Source of the DNA: Roseiarcus sp963770275
GTDB taxonomy: Bacteria; Pseudomonadota; Alphaproteobacteria; Rhizobiales; Beijerinckiaceae
DNA length: 64,000 nucleotides
Assembly (NCBI GenBank): GCA_963770275.1
Contig: CAVYPD010000047.1
Location: forward strand, 1-64,000
Direction of reading: 5' to 3'
Position 1 is the first letter of the stretch, and the number at the start of each line of letters is the position of its first letter. The notes beneath the pieces are model-generated. The model did no database searches and was not told where the DNA came from. It saw only the letters and a list, made by a program, of their open reading frames with translations. Shown here in pieces: positions 8,141 through 16,925 of this stretch. The position numbers and the translations under genes are program-made.

Positions 8141-8483
8141 CGGGCGATTGCCCGACGAACTTCATCCAGTCGAAACTGCCGGCATCTGAGGTCTAAGGGC
8201 TTTGGCGAACCCGGTTCAGCGGCAGCGCTCGGCAAGCTAGGCATCGCCGTTCCGGCTCCCGCCGCACGCTTCGCCTGGGCCATGCGCCCCACACGGCGCC
8301 CCCTACCGCGACGAGCAGAGCCCGGCGAAAATGAGGGCGCTGACAGACTTGAAATCATGACTGCCTGCAAAGCGGGTGGGCGTCTGAAGCAACGTGGTTT
8401 CTGACGCGTTCTGCTCCGTGGTAAGGGGGTGGCGCCGCTTTCAGATCGTGCGGCGGGCTTGCCAAGGCAGAAGCGAGGGGACA
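8141..8483. other. intergenic region between cbtB and selA
   Basis: No gene is supported. I looked for a cbtA remnant and did not find one. The last bases contain the selA ribosome binding site (GAGGGG). Confidence 0.4.
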
Positions 8484-9941
8484 ATGGACCCCACAATATC
8501 GGCGCGCCTGCGCGACCTCCCCTCGGTATCCGCGGTCCTGAACACTTCCGCGGCGGCCACTCTTATTGAGCGCTATGGCCAAAAGGCCTCAACCAACGCG
8601 ATCCGCGCGACGATCGAGGTCGCGCGGGCGGCGCTTCAGAAGGGCGAGCCCGCCGTTCCGAGCGCTGAGTGTCTCGCCCTCGAAAGTCGCGCCCGTCTCG
8701 AGAGAGAGGACCGCTCCAGTTCGCGACCGTTGTTCAACCTGACCGGCACGGTCCTACACACAAATCTTGGCCGGGCTGTGCTCGCCGAAGCGGCGGTCGA
8801 AGCCGCCGTCGCGGCCATGCAGAATCCGGTGGCGCTGGAGTTCGATCTTGAGACGGGCAAGCGGGGCGAACGGGACGACCATGTCAGAGGTCTCTTGTGC
8901 GATCTGACCGGCGCGGAGGACGCGACGGTCGTCAACAACAATGCCGCCGCAGTGCTGCTCGTGCTGAACACTCTTGCGGGCGGTCGAGAGGTGATCGTGT
9001 CGCGCGGCGAGCTGATCGAGATCGGCGGCGCGTTTCGCATGCCGGAAATCATGGCGAGCGCTGGCGCGCGACTGGTCGAAGTCGGGACGACCAATCGCAC
9101 GCATAAGAAGGATTATCGCTCGGCGCTGAACGAAAAGACGGGATTGATACTCAAGGTCCATACGTCGAATTATCGCATTCAGGGCTTCACCGCCGAGGTC
9201 GGGGCGGCGGACCTTAGCGTCATCGCCAAGGAGGCCGGCGTTCCGCTGGCCCACGATCTCGGCTCCGGCACGTTGATCGACCTCGCGCAGTACGGGCTGC
9301 AGGCGGAGCCAACCGCACGGCAGGCGGCGGCCACCGCGGACGTCGTGACGTTTTCCGGCGATAAGTTGCTCGGCGGCCCGCAAGCGGGTTTCATTGTGGG
9401 CAAGCGCGATCTGATCCAGGCCATCAATCACAATCCGATGAAGCGCGCGCTTCGCGTCGACAAGATCAGGCTGGCCGCCATCGAAGCCACGCTTAAACTC
9501 TATCGGGATCCCGCCCGGCTCGCCGAACGTCTTCCGACTTTGCGGATGCTGATGCGGTCGCGACCTGAGATCGAGGCGCAAGCCCGGCGTCTGCTGCCAC
9601 ACGTGCTGGAAGCGCTCGGCGACGACTTCGCGGTCGAGATATGCGAATGCCAGAGCCAGATCGGCTCCGGCGCGCTGCCGCTCGAAACCATTGCGAGCGT
9701 CGGCCTCGCCATCGCCGCCAAGCGGAAAGGCCCCGAGCTGGAACGTCTGTCGGCGATGCTGCGCGAACTGCCGCGACCGGTCATCGGAAGAATCGAGAAG
9801 GAGCGCCTGGTGCTCGACCTGCGCTGCGCGAGCGAGGATGAGGCGTTCCTATCCAATCTGTCGCACTTCGCTGTCATTGCGCAGAATCACGCATGCGGCG
9901 CCGTGTCCGACGAGCGCCGAGCGAAGGGCGCGCCGCCATGA
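8484..9941 (+). CDS. selA: L-seryl-tRNA(Sec) selenium transferase
   Basis: SelA is the PLP enzyme that converts seryl-tRNA(Sec) into selenocysteyl-tRNA(Sec) using selenophosphate. The 485-residue product has FNLTGTVLHTNLGRA at about residue 85 and the PLP-lysine segment FSGDKLLGGPQAGFI at about 291-305 (Lys in SGDK), both diagnostic. The frame is open from 8394, but ATG 8484 is chosen because it follows GAGGGG at the right distance and starts at the family-typical position (DLPSVSAVLN). The stop overlaps the selB start (ATGA), so the two are translationally coupled. Selenophosphate is supplied by selD and the tRNA by selC, both nearby. Confidence 0.96.
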   Translation: MDPTISARLRDLPSVSAVLNTSAAATLIERYGQKASTNAIRATIEVARAALQKGEPAVPSAECLALESRARLEREDRSSSRPLFNLTGTVLHTNLGRAVLAEAAVEAAVAAMQNPVALEFDLETGKRGERDDHVRGLLCDLTGAEDATVVNNNAAAVLLVLNTLAGGREVIVSRGELIEIGGAFRMPEIMASAGARLVEVGTTNRTHKKDYRSALNEKTGLILKVHTSNYRIQGFTAEVGAADLSVIAKEAGVPLAHDLGSGTLIDLAQYGLQAEPTARQAAATADVVTFSGDKLLGGPQAGFIVGKRDLIQAINHNPMKRALRVDKIRLAAIEATLKLYRDPARLAERLPTLRMLMRSRPEIEAQARRLLPHVLEALGDDFAVEICECQSQIGSGALPLETIASVGLAIAAKRKGPELERLSAMLRELPRPVIGRIEKERLVLDLRCASEDEAFLSNLSHFAVIAQNHACGAVSDERRAKGAPP

Positions 9942-12016
9942 TTGTCGGCCTCGCCGGTCACATCGATCACGGCAAGACGGCTCTGGTCAAAGCGTTGACG
10001 GGCGTCGCCGGCGACCGGCTGAAGGATGAGAAGGCCCGCGGCATCACGATTGACTTGGGCTTCGCTTATATGCCGACGCGATCGGGGCAGCCGATCGGAT
10101 TCATCGATGTTCCGGGCCACGAGCGCTTCGTTCACACGATGCTCGCAGGAGCAAGCGGGGTCGATTTTGCGCTTCTGACAATCGCCGTCGATGACGGGAT
10201 TATGCCGCAGACGCTTGAGCATCTGGCGATCCTCGACCTGCTCGGCATAGATCGCGGCGCAGTGGTCGTTACCAAGGCGGACCTCGCTCCCTCCGAGTCC
10301 ATCGAGAACTTGGCGCGGCAGGCGAAAGCGATGATCGCGGCGACAACGCTTGCGCGCGCTGAGGTCCTGACAGTCTCGGCGCTGACCGGCGCGGGCGTGG
10401 ACGCGCTGCGTGCGCATCTCGAAGAGGCGTCGGTCGCGGTGCGCGATCGCGCGGCCGGCAAGAGGTTTCGGCTCGCGGTCGATCGCGTCTTCACGTTGTC
10501 TGGCGTCGGCGTCGTGGCGACCGGAACGGTGCTGTCGGGCGCGGTCCACCTCGGCGATCGGATCCAGCTCAGCCCATCCGGCTTGTTCGCGCGCGTGCGG
10601 TCTCTTCATGCGCAGAACCGCCCGGCCGAGGCGGCGTATGCGGGCGAGCGCTGCGCGCTCAATCTCACTGGCCCAGGCATAACAAAAGACGCGATCCGAC
10701 GCGGCGACGTGGCGCTCGATCCCGAGCTGCACGCGCCAACTGATCGCATCGACGCCCGCATCCGTGTTCTGCCGACCGAGAAAAAGCCGATCGGTCAATG
10801 GTTCCCTGTCCGACTTCATCATGCCGCGGCGGAAGTCGGCGCGCGCATCGTCCTGTTCGACGACGAGCCGATTGCTCCCGGCGAAGAGGCCAACGTCCAG
10901 CTCGTCCTTGATCGGTCGATCGCCGCAGCATCCCATGACCGCTTCGTCGTTCGGGACGTGTCGGCCCAGCGAACGCTGGGCGGCGGCCTGTTTCTTGATC
11001 TGCGTGCGAAAGCGAGAGGGAGGCGGACGCTGGAGAAGCGCGAGCAGCGCGCGGCGCTCGCACTGGCCGACCCTGCGGCCTCTTTCGCTGCGCTTCTGGA
11101 AACGCCGCCGTTCGCTTTTGACCTTGCTGCGTTCGCACGAGATCGAGCGCTCTCCGCAGAGCGGAAGGATCAGGTCGCGTCCGCGCTTGGGTTTGTCATT
11201 TTGGAAGCGGGAGTTTTAAAAATCGCAATGACCCGCGAGCGTTGGGCCCTCTTCACATCGACCATGATCGAGCGGATCTGCGCCTATCACGCCGAGAATC
11301 CGGATCTTCAAGGATTGGGACGAGAGCAGCTGCGGGTCACATCGCAGCCAAAACTTCCAAAGCCGGCATTCGACGTCGCCTTGAAAAAGCTTGCCGGCTC
11401 AAGCTGTCTCGTTCTGGACGGCGCTTTCGTCAGACTTCCGTCGCACGAGGTGCAGCTTGCGCCCGAGGACCGAGTCGCCTGGGAGATGATCGCGCCGCTT
11501 CTCGGAGGGGCGCAGCGGTTCCGTCCGCCAAGAGTGCGCGACCTCGCGGCGACGACCGGACGCGCCGAAAAAGATCTGCGCCGCGTCCTCAAACGCGTAG
11601 GCCGCATGGGTCGGGTCGACGAAGTGGCCCACGACCATTTCTTTTTGCGGTCGACGGTCAGCGAGATGACCACGATCATTGCAGATCTATCAGCTTCAGC
11701 GAAGGACGGCTCCTTTTCCGCAGCGCAATTCCGCGACCAAGTCGACAACGGCCGCAAGGTGGCGATCCAAATTCTCGACTTCTTCGATCGGCACGGCGTC
11801 ACCTTGCGCAAAGGCGATGAGCGGCGGATCAACCGGCATCGCTTGGATTTGTTCGGTGCAGCGTGCCAATCCGGTGACGAGCGTGGAGGAGAATTGTCCC
11901 CGGTGGGGCGCCCGGACTTCAAATCCGTGTGGGGCAGCGAGCCTGTCTCAGGTGGGTTCGACCCCCACTCTCTTCCGCCAACACCGCCCGGAGCTTCTGG
12001 CCTCAAACCGCCCTAG
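9938..12016 (+). CDS. selB: selenocysteine-specific elongation factor SelB
   Basis: SelB brings Sec-tRNA to UGA codons by binding the SECIS hairpin. The GTPase motifs are GHIDHGKTAL (G1), DVPGHERF (G3) and TKADL (G4); EF-Tu-like domains II/III follow, then winged-helix repeats in the C-terminal third (to about residue 645) that bind the SECIS. The start at 9938 overlaps selA (ATGA); the open frame begins at 9893 but the G1 motif position favours 9938. The family usually ends shortly after a motif like the HRLDLFG seen here at about 11838-11858, whereas this frame continues about 52 more codons through the selC tRNA gene to TAG 12014-12016, giving 692 residues. That tail is either a real read-through into selC or the result of a lost stop by an indel. 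Confidence 0.93.
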   Translation: MIVGLAGHIDHGKTALVKALTGVAGDRLKDEKARGITIDLGFAYMPTRSGQPIGFIDVPGHERFVHTMLAGASGVDFALLTIAVDDGIMPQTLEHLAILDLLGIDRGAVVVTKADLAPSESIENLARQAKAMIAATTLARAEVLTVSALTGAGVDALRAHLEEASVAVRDRAAGKRFRLAVDRVFTLSGVGVVATGTVLSGAVHLGDRIQLSPSGLFARVRSLHAQNRPAEAAYAGERCALNLTGPGITKDAIRRGDVALDPELHAPTDRIDARIRVLPTEKKPIGQWFPVRLHHAAAEVGARIVLFDDEPIAPGEEANVQLVLDRSIAAASHDRFVVRDVSAQRTLGGGLFLDLRAKARGRRTLEKREQRAALALADPAASFAALLETPPFAFDLAAFARDRALSAERKDQVASALGFVILEAGVLKIAMTRERWALFTSTMIERICAYHAENPDLQGLGREQLRVTSQPKLPKPAFDVALKKLAGSSCLVLDGAFVRLPSHEVQLAPEDRVAWEMIAPLLGGAQRFRPPRVRDLAATTGRAEKDLRRVLKRVGRMGRVDEVAHDHFFLRSTVSEMTTIIADLSASAKDGSFSAAQFRDQVDNGRKVAIQILDFFDRHGVTLRKGDERRINRHRLDLFGAACQSGDERGGELSPVGRPDFKSVWGSEPVSGGFDPHSLPPTPPGASGLKPP
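11885..11980 (+). tRNA. selC: tRNA-Sec (anticodon UCA)
   Basis: A 96-nt selenocysteine tRNA. The 8-bp acceptor stem (GGAGGAGA at 11885-11892 with TCTCTTCC) is longer than the usual 7 bp; the anticodon loop CTTCAAA carries TCA at 11919-11921; a long variable arm follows (GGGGC ... GCCTGTC region); the T loop is GGTTCGACCCC; and the discriminator G and CCA are encoded at 11977-11980. All of these are hallmarks of bacterial selC, and the alignment to E. coli selC is close over the whole length. It lies on the same strand as selB and inside the 3' part of the selB reading frame, so the mature tRNA may be cut from the selAB transcript. Confidence 0.96.
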
Positions 12017-12124
12017 CCGTTGATATGCGCCAGCGTCCCCTGTCCGCCGAAGCGTGATCCCTGACACACTTCCCCACGCGAAATCGTGTTAATGAAGTTT
12101 TCGATAAGAAGGGAGAAAAACGCG

Positions 12125-12394
12125 ATGACTAGGCTAAGTGCCAAAATTCTTGGAGTGACAGTGTTTGTGCTCGTCCCCGGCCTGGCCTTTGGACAATACG
12201 GCCGAGAGAGTCTGGCCAAACTGGATGTATCGGGTGCTCAAGCCAGCATGCATGGGCCGTGGCTCGGGAGCGGCGCCAATGGCTCAGACGGCAATGGATC
12301 CATCACGCCGTCCGGTGGCGAATTCGATGCACACCATACGACCGCGCCCTCGTCTAAGCCGCCTATCGCTTTTCGCGGCGACGTCCCGATGTAG
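12125..12394 (+). CDS. small secreted hypothetical protein
   Basis: An 89-residue product with a signal peptide (MTRLSAKILG, hydrophobic VTVFVLVPGLAFG, then Gln) and a short Gly/Ser/Asn-rich mature part. ATG 12125 follows AAGGGAG; upstream ATGs at 12086 and 12092 are possible but would put charged residues before the signal. The 3' 110 bases overlap the convergent selD gene, so either this gene or the extended selD C-terminus may be shorter than drawn. No family recognised. Confidence 0.5.
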   Translation: MTRLSAKILGVTVFVLVPGLAFGQYGRESLAKLDVSGAQASMHGPWLGSGANGSDGNGSITPSGGEFDAHHTTAPSSKPPIAFRGDVPM

Positions 12395-13450
12395 GACGGC
12401 GCTCAAGATTTCGACGACTACGATCGGATCGCCGATCTCGACCGAACCGATGATCGAAGCGTGCGGATCGCCCTTCCGAATGCGGTTGAGGATTGCAGCC
12501 GCCGCTTGAGCGTCGCAGGCGACGAGCAGACCGCCCGAGGTCTGCGGGTCGGTCAACAGCAGGCGCCACCAGTCTTCGAATCCGGTCGGCAGGGAGACGG
12601 CCTCGCCGTAGCTCGCCCAGTTGCGGTGCGAGGCGCCCGTAACGAAGCCGGCGCGGACGAGGCTCTCCGCCTGGACAAGCAGCGGGACGTCGTCGAGGCG
12701 GAGACGGATGGTGACGCCTGCGCCTCGCGCCATTTCGAGTGAGTGGCCAAGGAGGCCGAAACCCGTGACATCGGTCATCGCGTGGATCGCCTCTTCGCGC
12801 GCGAGCTCCGCTCCGACGACATTGAGGCGCGTCATGAAGCCAAGCATCTCGCGATAGCCCTCGTCGGAGAGCGCGCTCTTTTTGATCGCCGCCGAATAGA
12901 CCCCGACGCCGAGCGGCTTCGTCAGGATCAGCGCGTCGCCTGGGCGAGCTTCCGAATTGCGTCTAAGCGCCTTGGTCGAGACGAGGCCGACGACGGCGAG
13001 GCCGTAGATCGGTTCGGGCGAATCGATAGAATGGCCGCCAGCGACGGGGATTCCCGCTTCCGCCGCCATCGCCGCGCCGCCGCGCAGGATTTCGCGGATC
13101 ATGGCTGTCGGCATGCTGTTGATCGGCATGCCGAGGACCGCGAGCGCGAAGATGGGTTTGCCGCCCATCGCGTAGACGTCGGAGAGCGCGTTGGTCGCGG
13201 CGATCCGGCCGAAGTCGAAGGGGTCGTCGACCATCGGCATGAAGAAGTCGGTGGTCGCGACGATGCAGGTCTCGTCGTCAAGCCGCCATACCGCCGCGTC
13301 GTCGCCCGTTTCCGTGCCGACGAGAAGATTGGCGAAGGGCGCCGCCGTCGGCTGCTCGGCGAGCAGCTCGCGCAACACGCCGGGCGACAGCTTGCAGCCG
13401 CAGCCGCCGCCATGGGCGAGAGCGGTCAGGCGAAGGATGGGAGCGTTCAT
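12284..13450 (-). CDS. selD: selenide, water dikinase (selenophosphate synthetase)
   Basis: SelD makes selenophosphate from selenide and ATP, the selenium donor for SelA. Near the N-terminus it has HGGGCGCKLSP, with the catalytic Cys and Lys; this is the Cys form, not a selenoprotein. AIR-synthase-like ATP-binding motifs follow: DDAAVW, ATTDFFMPMVDDP, TNALSDVYAMGGKP and GGHSIDSPEPIYGLA. Start 13450 (MNAPILRLT) is chosen over 13459. The expected end of the family is around VEIGDP..V; this frame carries about 40 further, less typical residues, which are also the part overlapping the convergent small gene, so the C-terminus may be affected by an indel. It is encoded opposite to selA-selB-selC. 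Confidence 0.95.
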   Translation of the reverse strand: MNAPILRLTALAHGGGCGCKLSPGVLRELLAEQPTAAPFANLLVGTETGDDAAVWRLDDETCIVATTDFFMPMVDDPFDFGRIAATNALSDVYAMGGKPIFALAVLGMPINSMPTAMIREILRGGAAMAAEAGIPVAGGHSIDSPEPIYGLAVVGLVSTKALRRNSEARPGDALILTKPLGVGVYSAAIKKSALSDEGYREMLGFMTRLNVVGAELAREEAIHAMTDVTGFGLLGHSLEMARGAGVTIRLRLDDVPLLVQAESLVRAGFVTGASHRNWASYGEAVSLPTGFEDWWRLLLTDPQTSGGLLVACDAQAAAAILNRIRKGDPHASIIGSVEIGDPIVVVEILSAVLHRDVAAKSDRRLRRGRGRMVCIEFATGRRDGSIAV

Positions 13451-13512
13451 GGCGGCCAATCTCCGCGGTCGTAGACCGGTTCGTTCAGAGTGCCCCCAGC
13501 TTTAAGACACGC

Positions 13513-14529
13513 TCAGGTCGTGGCCTTTCGCGACCCGCGCCAGCCCATAAAGCCAAGCCCAGCAAAGCCGATCGCCATCATCGCCCAAGTCGAGGGTTCG
13601 GGCACAGGGCTTCCGGTGATCGCCTCTATGACGACCGAACCATTACCAAGTCCCTGGCCGTCGACGCCCGCGCCAACGGCCAGGACGAGTCCACCGAGGA
13701 AACAAGCCGGGCCCTGATTGCCTGGGCCGCATCCAGGGGGGTTGTTCTCTACCAATGAAGTGCCGCCTTGCGACACAACGAGGGTTGGCTCGCCGTCAAC
13801 AAAATCGACATAGCCCGCGTCTCCGCCATTATACCCGCCGCCACCCCCGCCGCCGAAGATACTCTCGTTGATGCCGGTGGCGCCCCCACCGCCGCCCCCA
13901 AATCCACCTGGTGATTCCTGTTGACCAGGCGCCCCGCCACTCGAAAGGCTCGCGCCGCCGTCACCGCCATCGCCAGCCACCACATATGACTGACCATTCG
14001 TAGTAAATCCGCCACCGCCACCGCCGCCTTGGGCCGTCCCACTATTCTGCGGATCGGTTTGCGTTGTTTTACCGTCGCCTCCGGCGGAGCCGAATCGGGG
14101 GTCATGGAAACCGCCCCCACCGCCGCCGCCAACCAGGAGTAAGACGTCCAAACCAGGATCGCCGACGAGGAAATCGACAAAGCTGGCCCCCCCGCCGCCA
14201 GCGGCGATAGCATTCGCTGGAGCCGTGCCGCCCACGCCGATCCGCAGATCTAGAGTTTGCCCAATCCGATAGATTGCAGAAGCCTCGACGCCGCGACCTC
14301 CCTCGCAATTTGCAGGCGCGCAATCTGCGGCGTTCCCGCCTTGCGCCCCGTACACCGTAATTCTGTAGGTGCCCGGATCGATCGTGTACGAGACATCGGC
14401 GCCCGTGTAATTGAACGTCACTGCCGCTGCTTGGGAGGCGCTCGTTAAGGCGACGCTTCCCATCCAAGCGAGAGCAGCGCTTGCAACGAATTGAGTCAAT
14501 GCAGGGTGGAAACGGCGAGCACACAGCAT
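13513..14529 (-). CDS. glycine-rich PEP-CTERM sorting domain protein
   Basis: A 338-residue secreted protein. ATG 14529 follows AGAGGGGG; the frame is open further upstream, but the signal peptide (ending TSASQAAA) fits this start. After a beta-rich segment with YRITVYGAQGGNA, typical of the Gly-rich domain family, come many poly-Gly runs (up to eight Gly). The C-terminus is VPEPSTWAMM, a hydrophobic helix and a GSRK basic tail, the exosortase sorting signal. It is probably exported and released or anchored in a surface matrix. It lies between selD and a Tat-secreted transglutaminase-like relic and has no functional tie to them that I can see. Confidence 0.88.
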   Translation of the reverse strand: MLCARRFHPALTQFVASAALAWMGSVALTSASQAAAVTFNYTGADVSYTIDPGTYRITVYGAQGGNAADCAPANCEGGRGVEASAIYRIGQTLDLRIGVGGTAPANAIAAGGGGASFVDFLVGDPGLDVLLLVGGGGGGGFHDPRFGSAGGDGKTTQTDPQNSGTAQGGGGGGGFTTNGQSYVVAGDGGDGGASLSSGGAPGQQESPGGFGGGGGGATGINESIFGGGGGGGYNGGDAGYVDFVDGEPTLVVSQGGTSLVENNPPGCGPGNQGPACFLGGLVLAVGAGVDGQGLGNGSVVIEAITGSPVPEPSTWAMMAIGFAGLGFMGWRGSRKATT

Positions 14530-14791
14530 ATCACGAACCCCCTCTGAAACAGACGCGCGGGACCTCAGGCCAAGGCAAATTTGACCTGCGGTGCTGAACC
14601 TGGACTTGCCCCGTTTACGGAGCGCTCGGCGTGACCCGCGATGGCCGGCGACCTCAAATCGCACTCCATAACACTTAATGGATTTATGCAACTCCTCGCC
14701 GGCATTTCATCTAGGCAGAACTCGCATTTCCGCTCGGCGCCCGGCCACAGATTGCGCCATGGTGAGAGCGGTTAGCGAAGGGTGAGAGCTT

Positions 14792-15890
14792 TTAAATGAA
14801 GATCTCGCACGCTTCGATGCGGTAGCGGAACGCCGCCGGATCAAGGCAATCGAGCCGACTGCCGCCGACCTCGCCTTCAGAATACATGAGAAAGCCGACC
14901 GGCCCGCTCGAGGCGCCTGGCAATGCGACGTCGTGCGCGCAGTTGAACACGACCCAATTGCCTTCGCAGGATCCAATCAGCGCTTCGCGCGCGGCGACGA
15001 CTTTGGGCTCGTCCGCGCTCAGATGAGTCGGCGGCTCCTCCAGCATGACCTTGCGGACGTCCGCTGCGTCCATGGGCGTCCAGCCGATCCCCTCGAGCCA
15101 AACGTCGGCCCGGCAATGCTGGGCCTTGGTGACGGCGGTCGAAGCCACCCCGAGGCTCTTGTAGCCGAAGCGCGAAGAGGCGACGCGGAATGCCGTAGAG
15201 GTCGCGCGCCGGAAGACCCGCCGCGCGGGCGAGGCCAACAAACAGGCCATTGATGTCGGCGCATTTGCCGCCAAGCTTTTCTGCCGCCAGCATCGTCTTG
15301 ATGTCGCCCGAGCCGCAGCCGCACGTCGCGGCGATGCGCTCCGTGTTCGCGACGAGCAATTGTAGATTGCGCGCGCCTTCTCAACATCTTGCGGCGCCGA
15401 CCACGATTCTGTCGGAGGTCTCTTTGACGATCCCGTCGGTGGGGATGAGAGCGGTCGGCTCGGTGAACAGCGCGCGTTCCTCGGGGGACAACGGAGCGGC
15501 GTCGCCTTTCCCTGCGCGGATTTCGACCGCACGGTCGCGCGTCGCCACTCGGCTGACGATCTCGGCGCGGCGTCCGCCCGAGCCCGCCCTCCAGTCGAGG
15601 CGGACGAACTCAGCGCCCTAGGCGGGATCGCGGACGATTTCGACGGTATCCGTGTTGCCCGTCCAGTTTGTCCCTAAGGGGCGGCTCCAACCGGGAGCGT
15701 CGAAGGCGGCGGCCGGCGCCCAAACTCGGACGGCCTCGGTCGAGTTGATCTCCACGACAGTGCGAATTTCGTATGTCCGCGAGTCGCCGTGATCAGACAG
15801 TGCGAACGGATCGGCCGTGGCGGGGATCGCGCTCACCCCAAGCGCGCCTACCGAAGCTGCAGATTTCAGGAAGTTGCGGCGGTCGAGCAT
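14792..15890 (-). pseudogene. Tat-exported transglutaminase-like protein, several lesions
   Basis: ATG 15890 starts a twin-arginine signal (LDRRNFLKSAAS) followed by about 60 residues. TAG at 15618-15620 interrupts the frame after VEIVRDPA; the same frame continues GAEFVRLDW and then hits TGA at about 15382. Around there, another frame gives EKARAIYN and a third gives ANTERIAATCGCGSGDI and KCADINGLFVGLARAAGLPARDLYGI, the cysteine-protease-like transglutaminase core (Cys in KCADI). A further shift near 15180 leads to SSRFGYKSLG, KAQHCRADVWLEGIGWTPMDAADV (the catalytic His and Asp region), then DEPKVVAARE, and the end at TAA 14792-14794. One stop plus at least three indels exceed the error rate elsewhere, so decay is likely. 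It follows fdhE on the same strand. Confidence 0.7.
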
Positions 15891-15995
15891 GGCTTGGCTC
15901 CACCAGAGGGCGTCGAGCTCATGGCGAACGGATTGAAGGATAGGCCTGCACACTCTCCAGCGCCAGAGCAAAATAAGCCAAGCCGACCGAGCGAC

Positions 15996-16925
15996 CTACC
16001 CGACCAACAGCAGCGGGTTTGGGGCGTGGCGCGCCCAGCCGGCTTCACCAATCATCACATCGAGCCCGAGCGTGGCGAGGTCGTCAGCGTAGGGGTCGGC
16101 CTGCATGTCTTTGGCCTGATACGCCATCTTCGAATAGGTCCCGCACTCATCGCAGGTCTCGGCCTTCATGAACCCGGAATCGCCTTCGACTCCCCGGATC
16201 GCGAGTGTCCTCGAGCCGCCGCACGCGACGCAGACTGCGCGTGAATAGTTCCACGCCGTCGAGCAGAGCGAGCAATAGAGGTAACGCGCCCCGGGGTTTT
16301 GCCCGGCGCCGGTTACGAGGCTCGCCGAAGAGGTCGAGCCGCAGCAGGGGCATAGCGACCGCTGCTCGAGCAGGCGCAATGCTTGCGTGGGGAGCTGCCC
16401 TGCAAGACGGGTGAAGTGGATCTGCAAGGCCGCAGCGATCCAGAAGCTTGAGCCTGCGTCCTTCTCATCAACAACGCCGCGCAAGAATGCGTCGGCCAGC
16501 GCCTCCGTGGAGGCGGGGCTGCGGGCGCGCAGCTCCATTGCGACGGCCGCCGCCTGAGTGGGCAGCCCTTCGCCGGCGGCGCTATCGATGAGCAGGGCAA
16601 GACCGTCACGCCAAGCCGCGTCGCGGCGATGGCCGTCGGCGGCGATCGGCGGAATGCGTGCGGCGACCGCCTGCTCCACCGTCGCTTCGTCAGGCGCGAT
16701 CAAAGGCGCGAGCGTCGTCGCGACACGGTGCTGGGCGCGTGCAAGCTTCGCCATGAAGTCGAGCCATCCTTCCATCGGGTGGCCCTTCGATAAAAGCGCG
16801 AGTCGCTCCGCCGTGCGAGCAAAGCGGATTACGGGGTCGGGAAGCACGATGGGCTCCGGCGGTTTGACGCCGCCCGTCGCATTGCCGATCCAGCCGCCTT
16901 TCGGCGCGGTCTCGCCTTGCCTCAT
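15996..16925 (-). CDS. fdhE: formate dehydrogenase accessory protein FdhE
   Basis: FdhE is needed for maturation/assembly of membrane formate dehydrogenases. The 309-residue product has the C-terminal rubredoxin-like zinc/iron-binding set: CPCCGS, CSLC, CVACGG and CDECG, with RYLYCSLCSTAWNY typical of the family. The longer open frame starts at 17009, but ATG 16925 overlaps the stop of the cytochrome subunit gene (ATGA) and fits the family start. It is the last intact gene of the fdhA-fdhB-fdhC-fdhE operon, matching the E. coli fdoGHI-fdhE order. Confidence 0.93.
   Translation of the reverse strand: MRQGETAPKGGWIGNATGGVKPPEPIVLPDPVIRFARTAERLALLSKGHPMEGWLDFMAKLARAQHRVATTLAPLIAPDEATVEQAVAARIPPIAADGHRRDAAWRDGLALLIDSAAGEGLPTQAAAVAMELRARSPASTEALADAFLRGVVDEKDAGSSFWIAAALQIHFTRLAGQLPTQALRLLEQRSLCPCCGSTSSASLVTGAGQNPGARYLYCSLCSTAWNYSRAVCVACGGSRTLAIRGVEGDSGFMKAETCDECGTYSKMAYQAKDMQADPYADDLATLGLDVMIGEAGWARHAPNPLLLVG

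Noticed and set aside
9887..10936. 349-codon minus-strand frame opposite selB
   Set aside because: SelB GTPase motifs are unambiguous on the plus strand; the minus frame has Arg/Asp-rich antisense composition and no motif.
15380..15384. In-frame TGA in the transglutaminase-like gene as a second selenocysteine codon
   Set aside because: The family-like residues around it (EKARAIYN, then ANTERIA) are in other frames, showing compensating indels rather than a recoded codon, and no SECIS-like hairpin follows.
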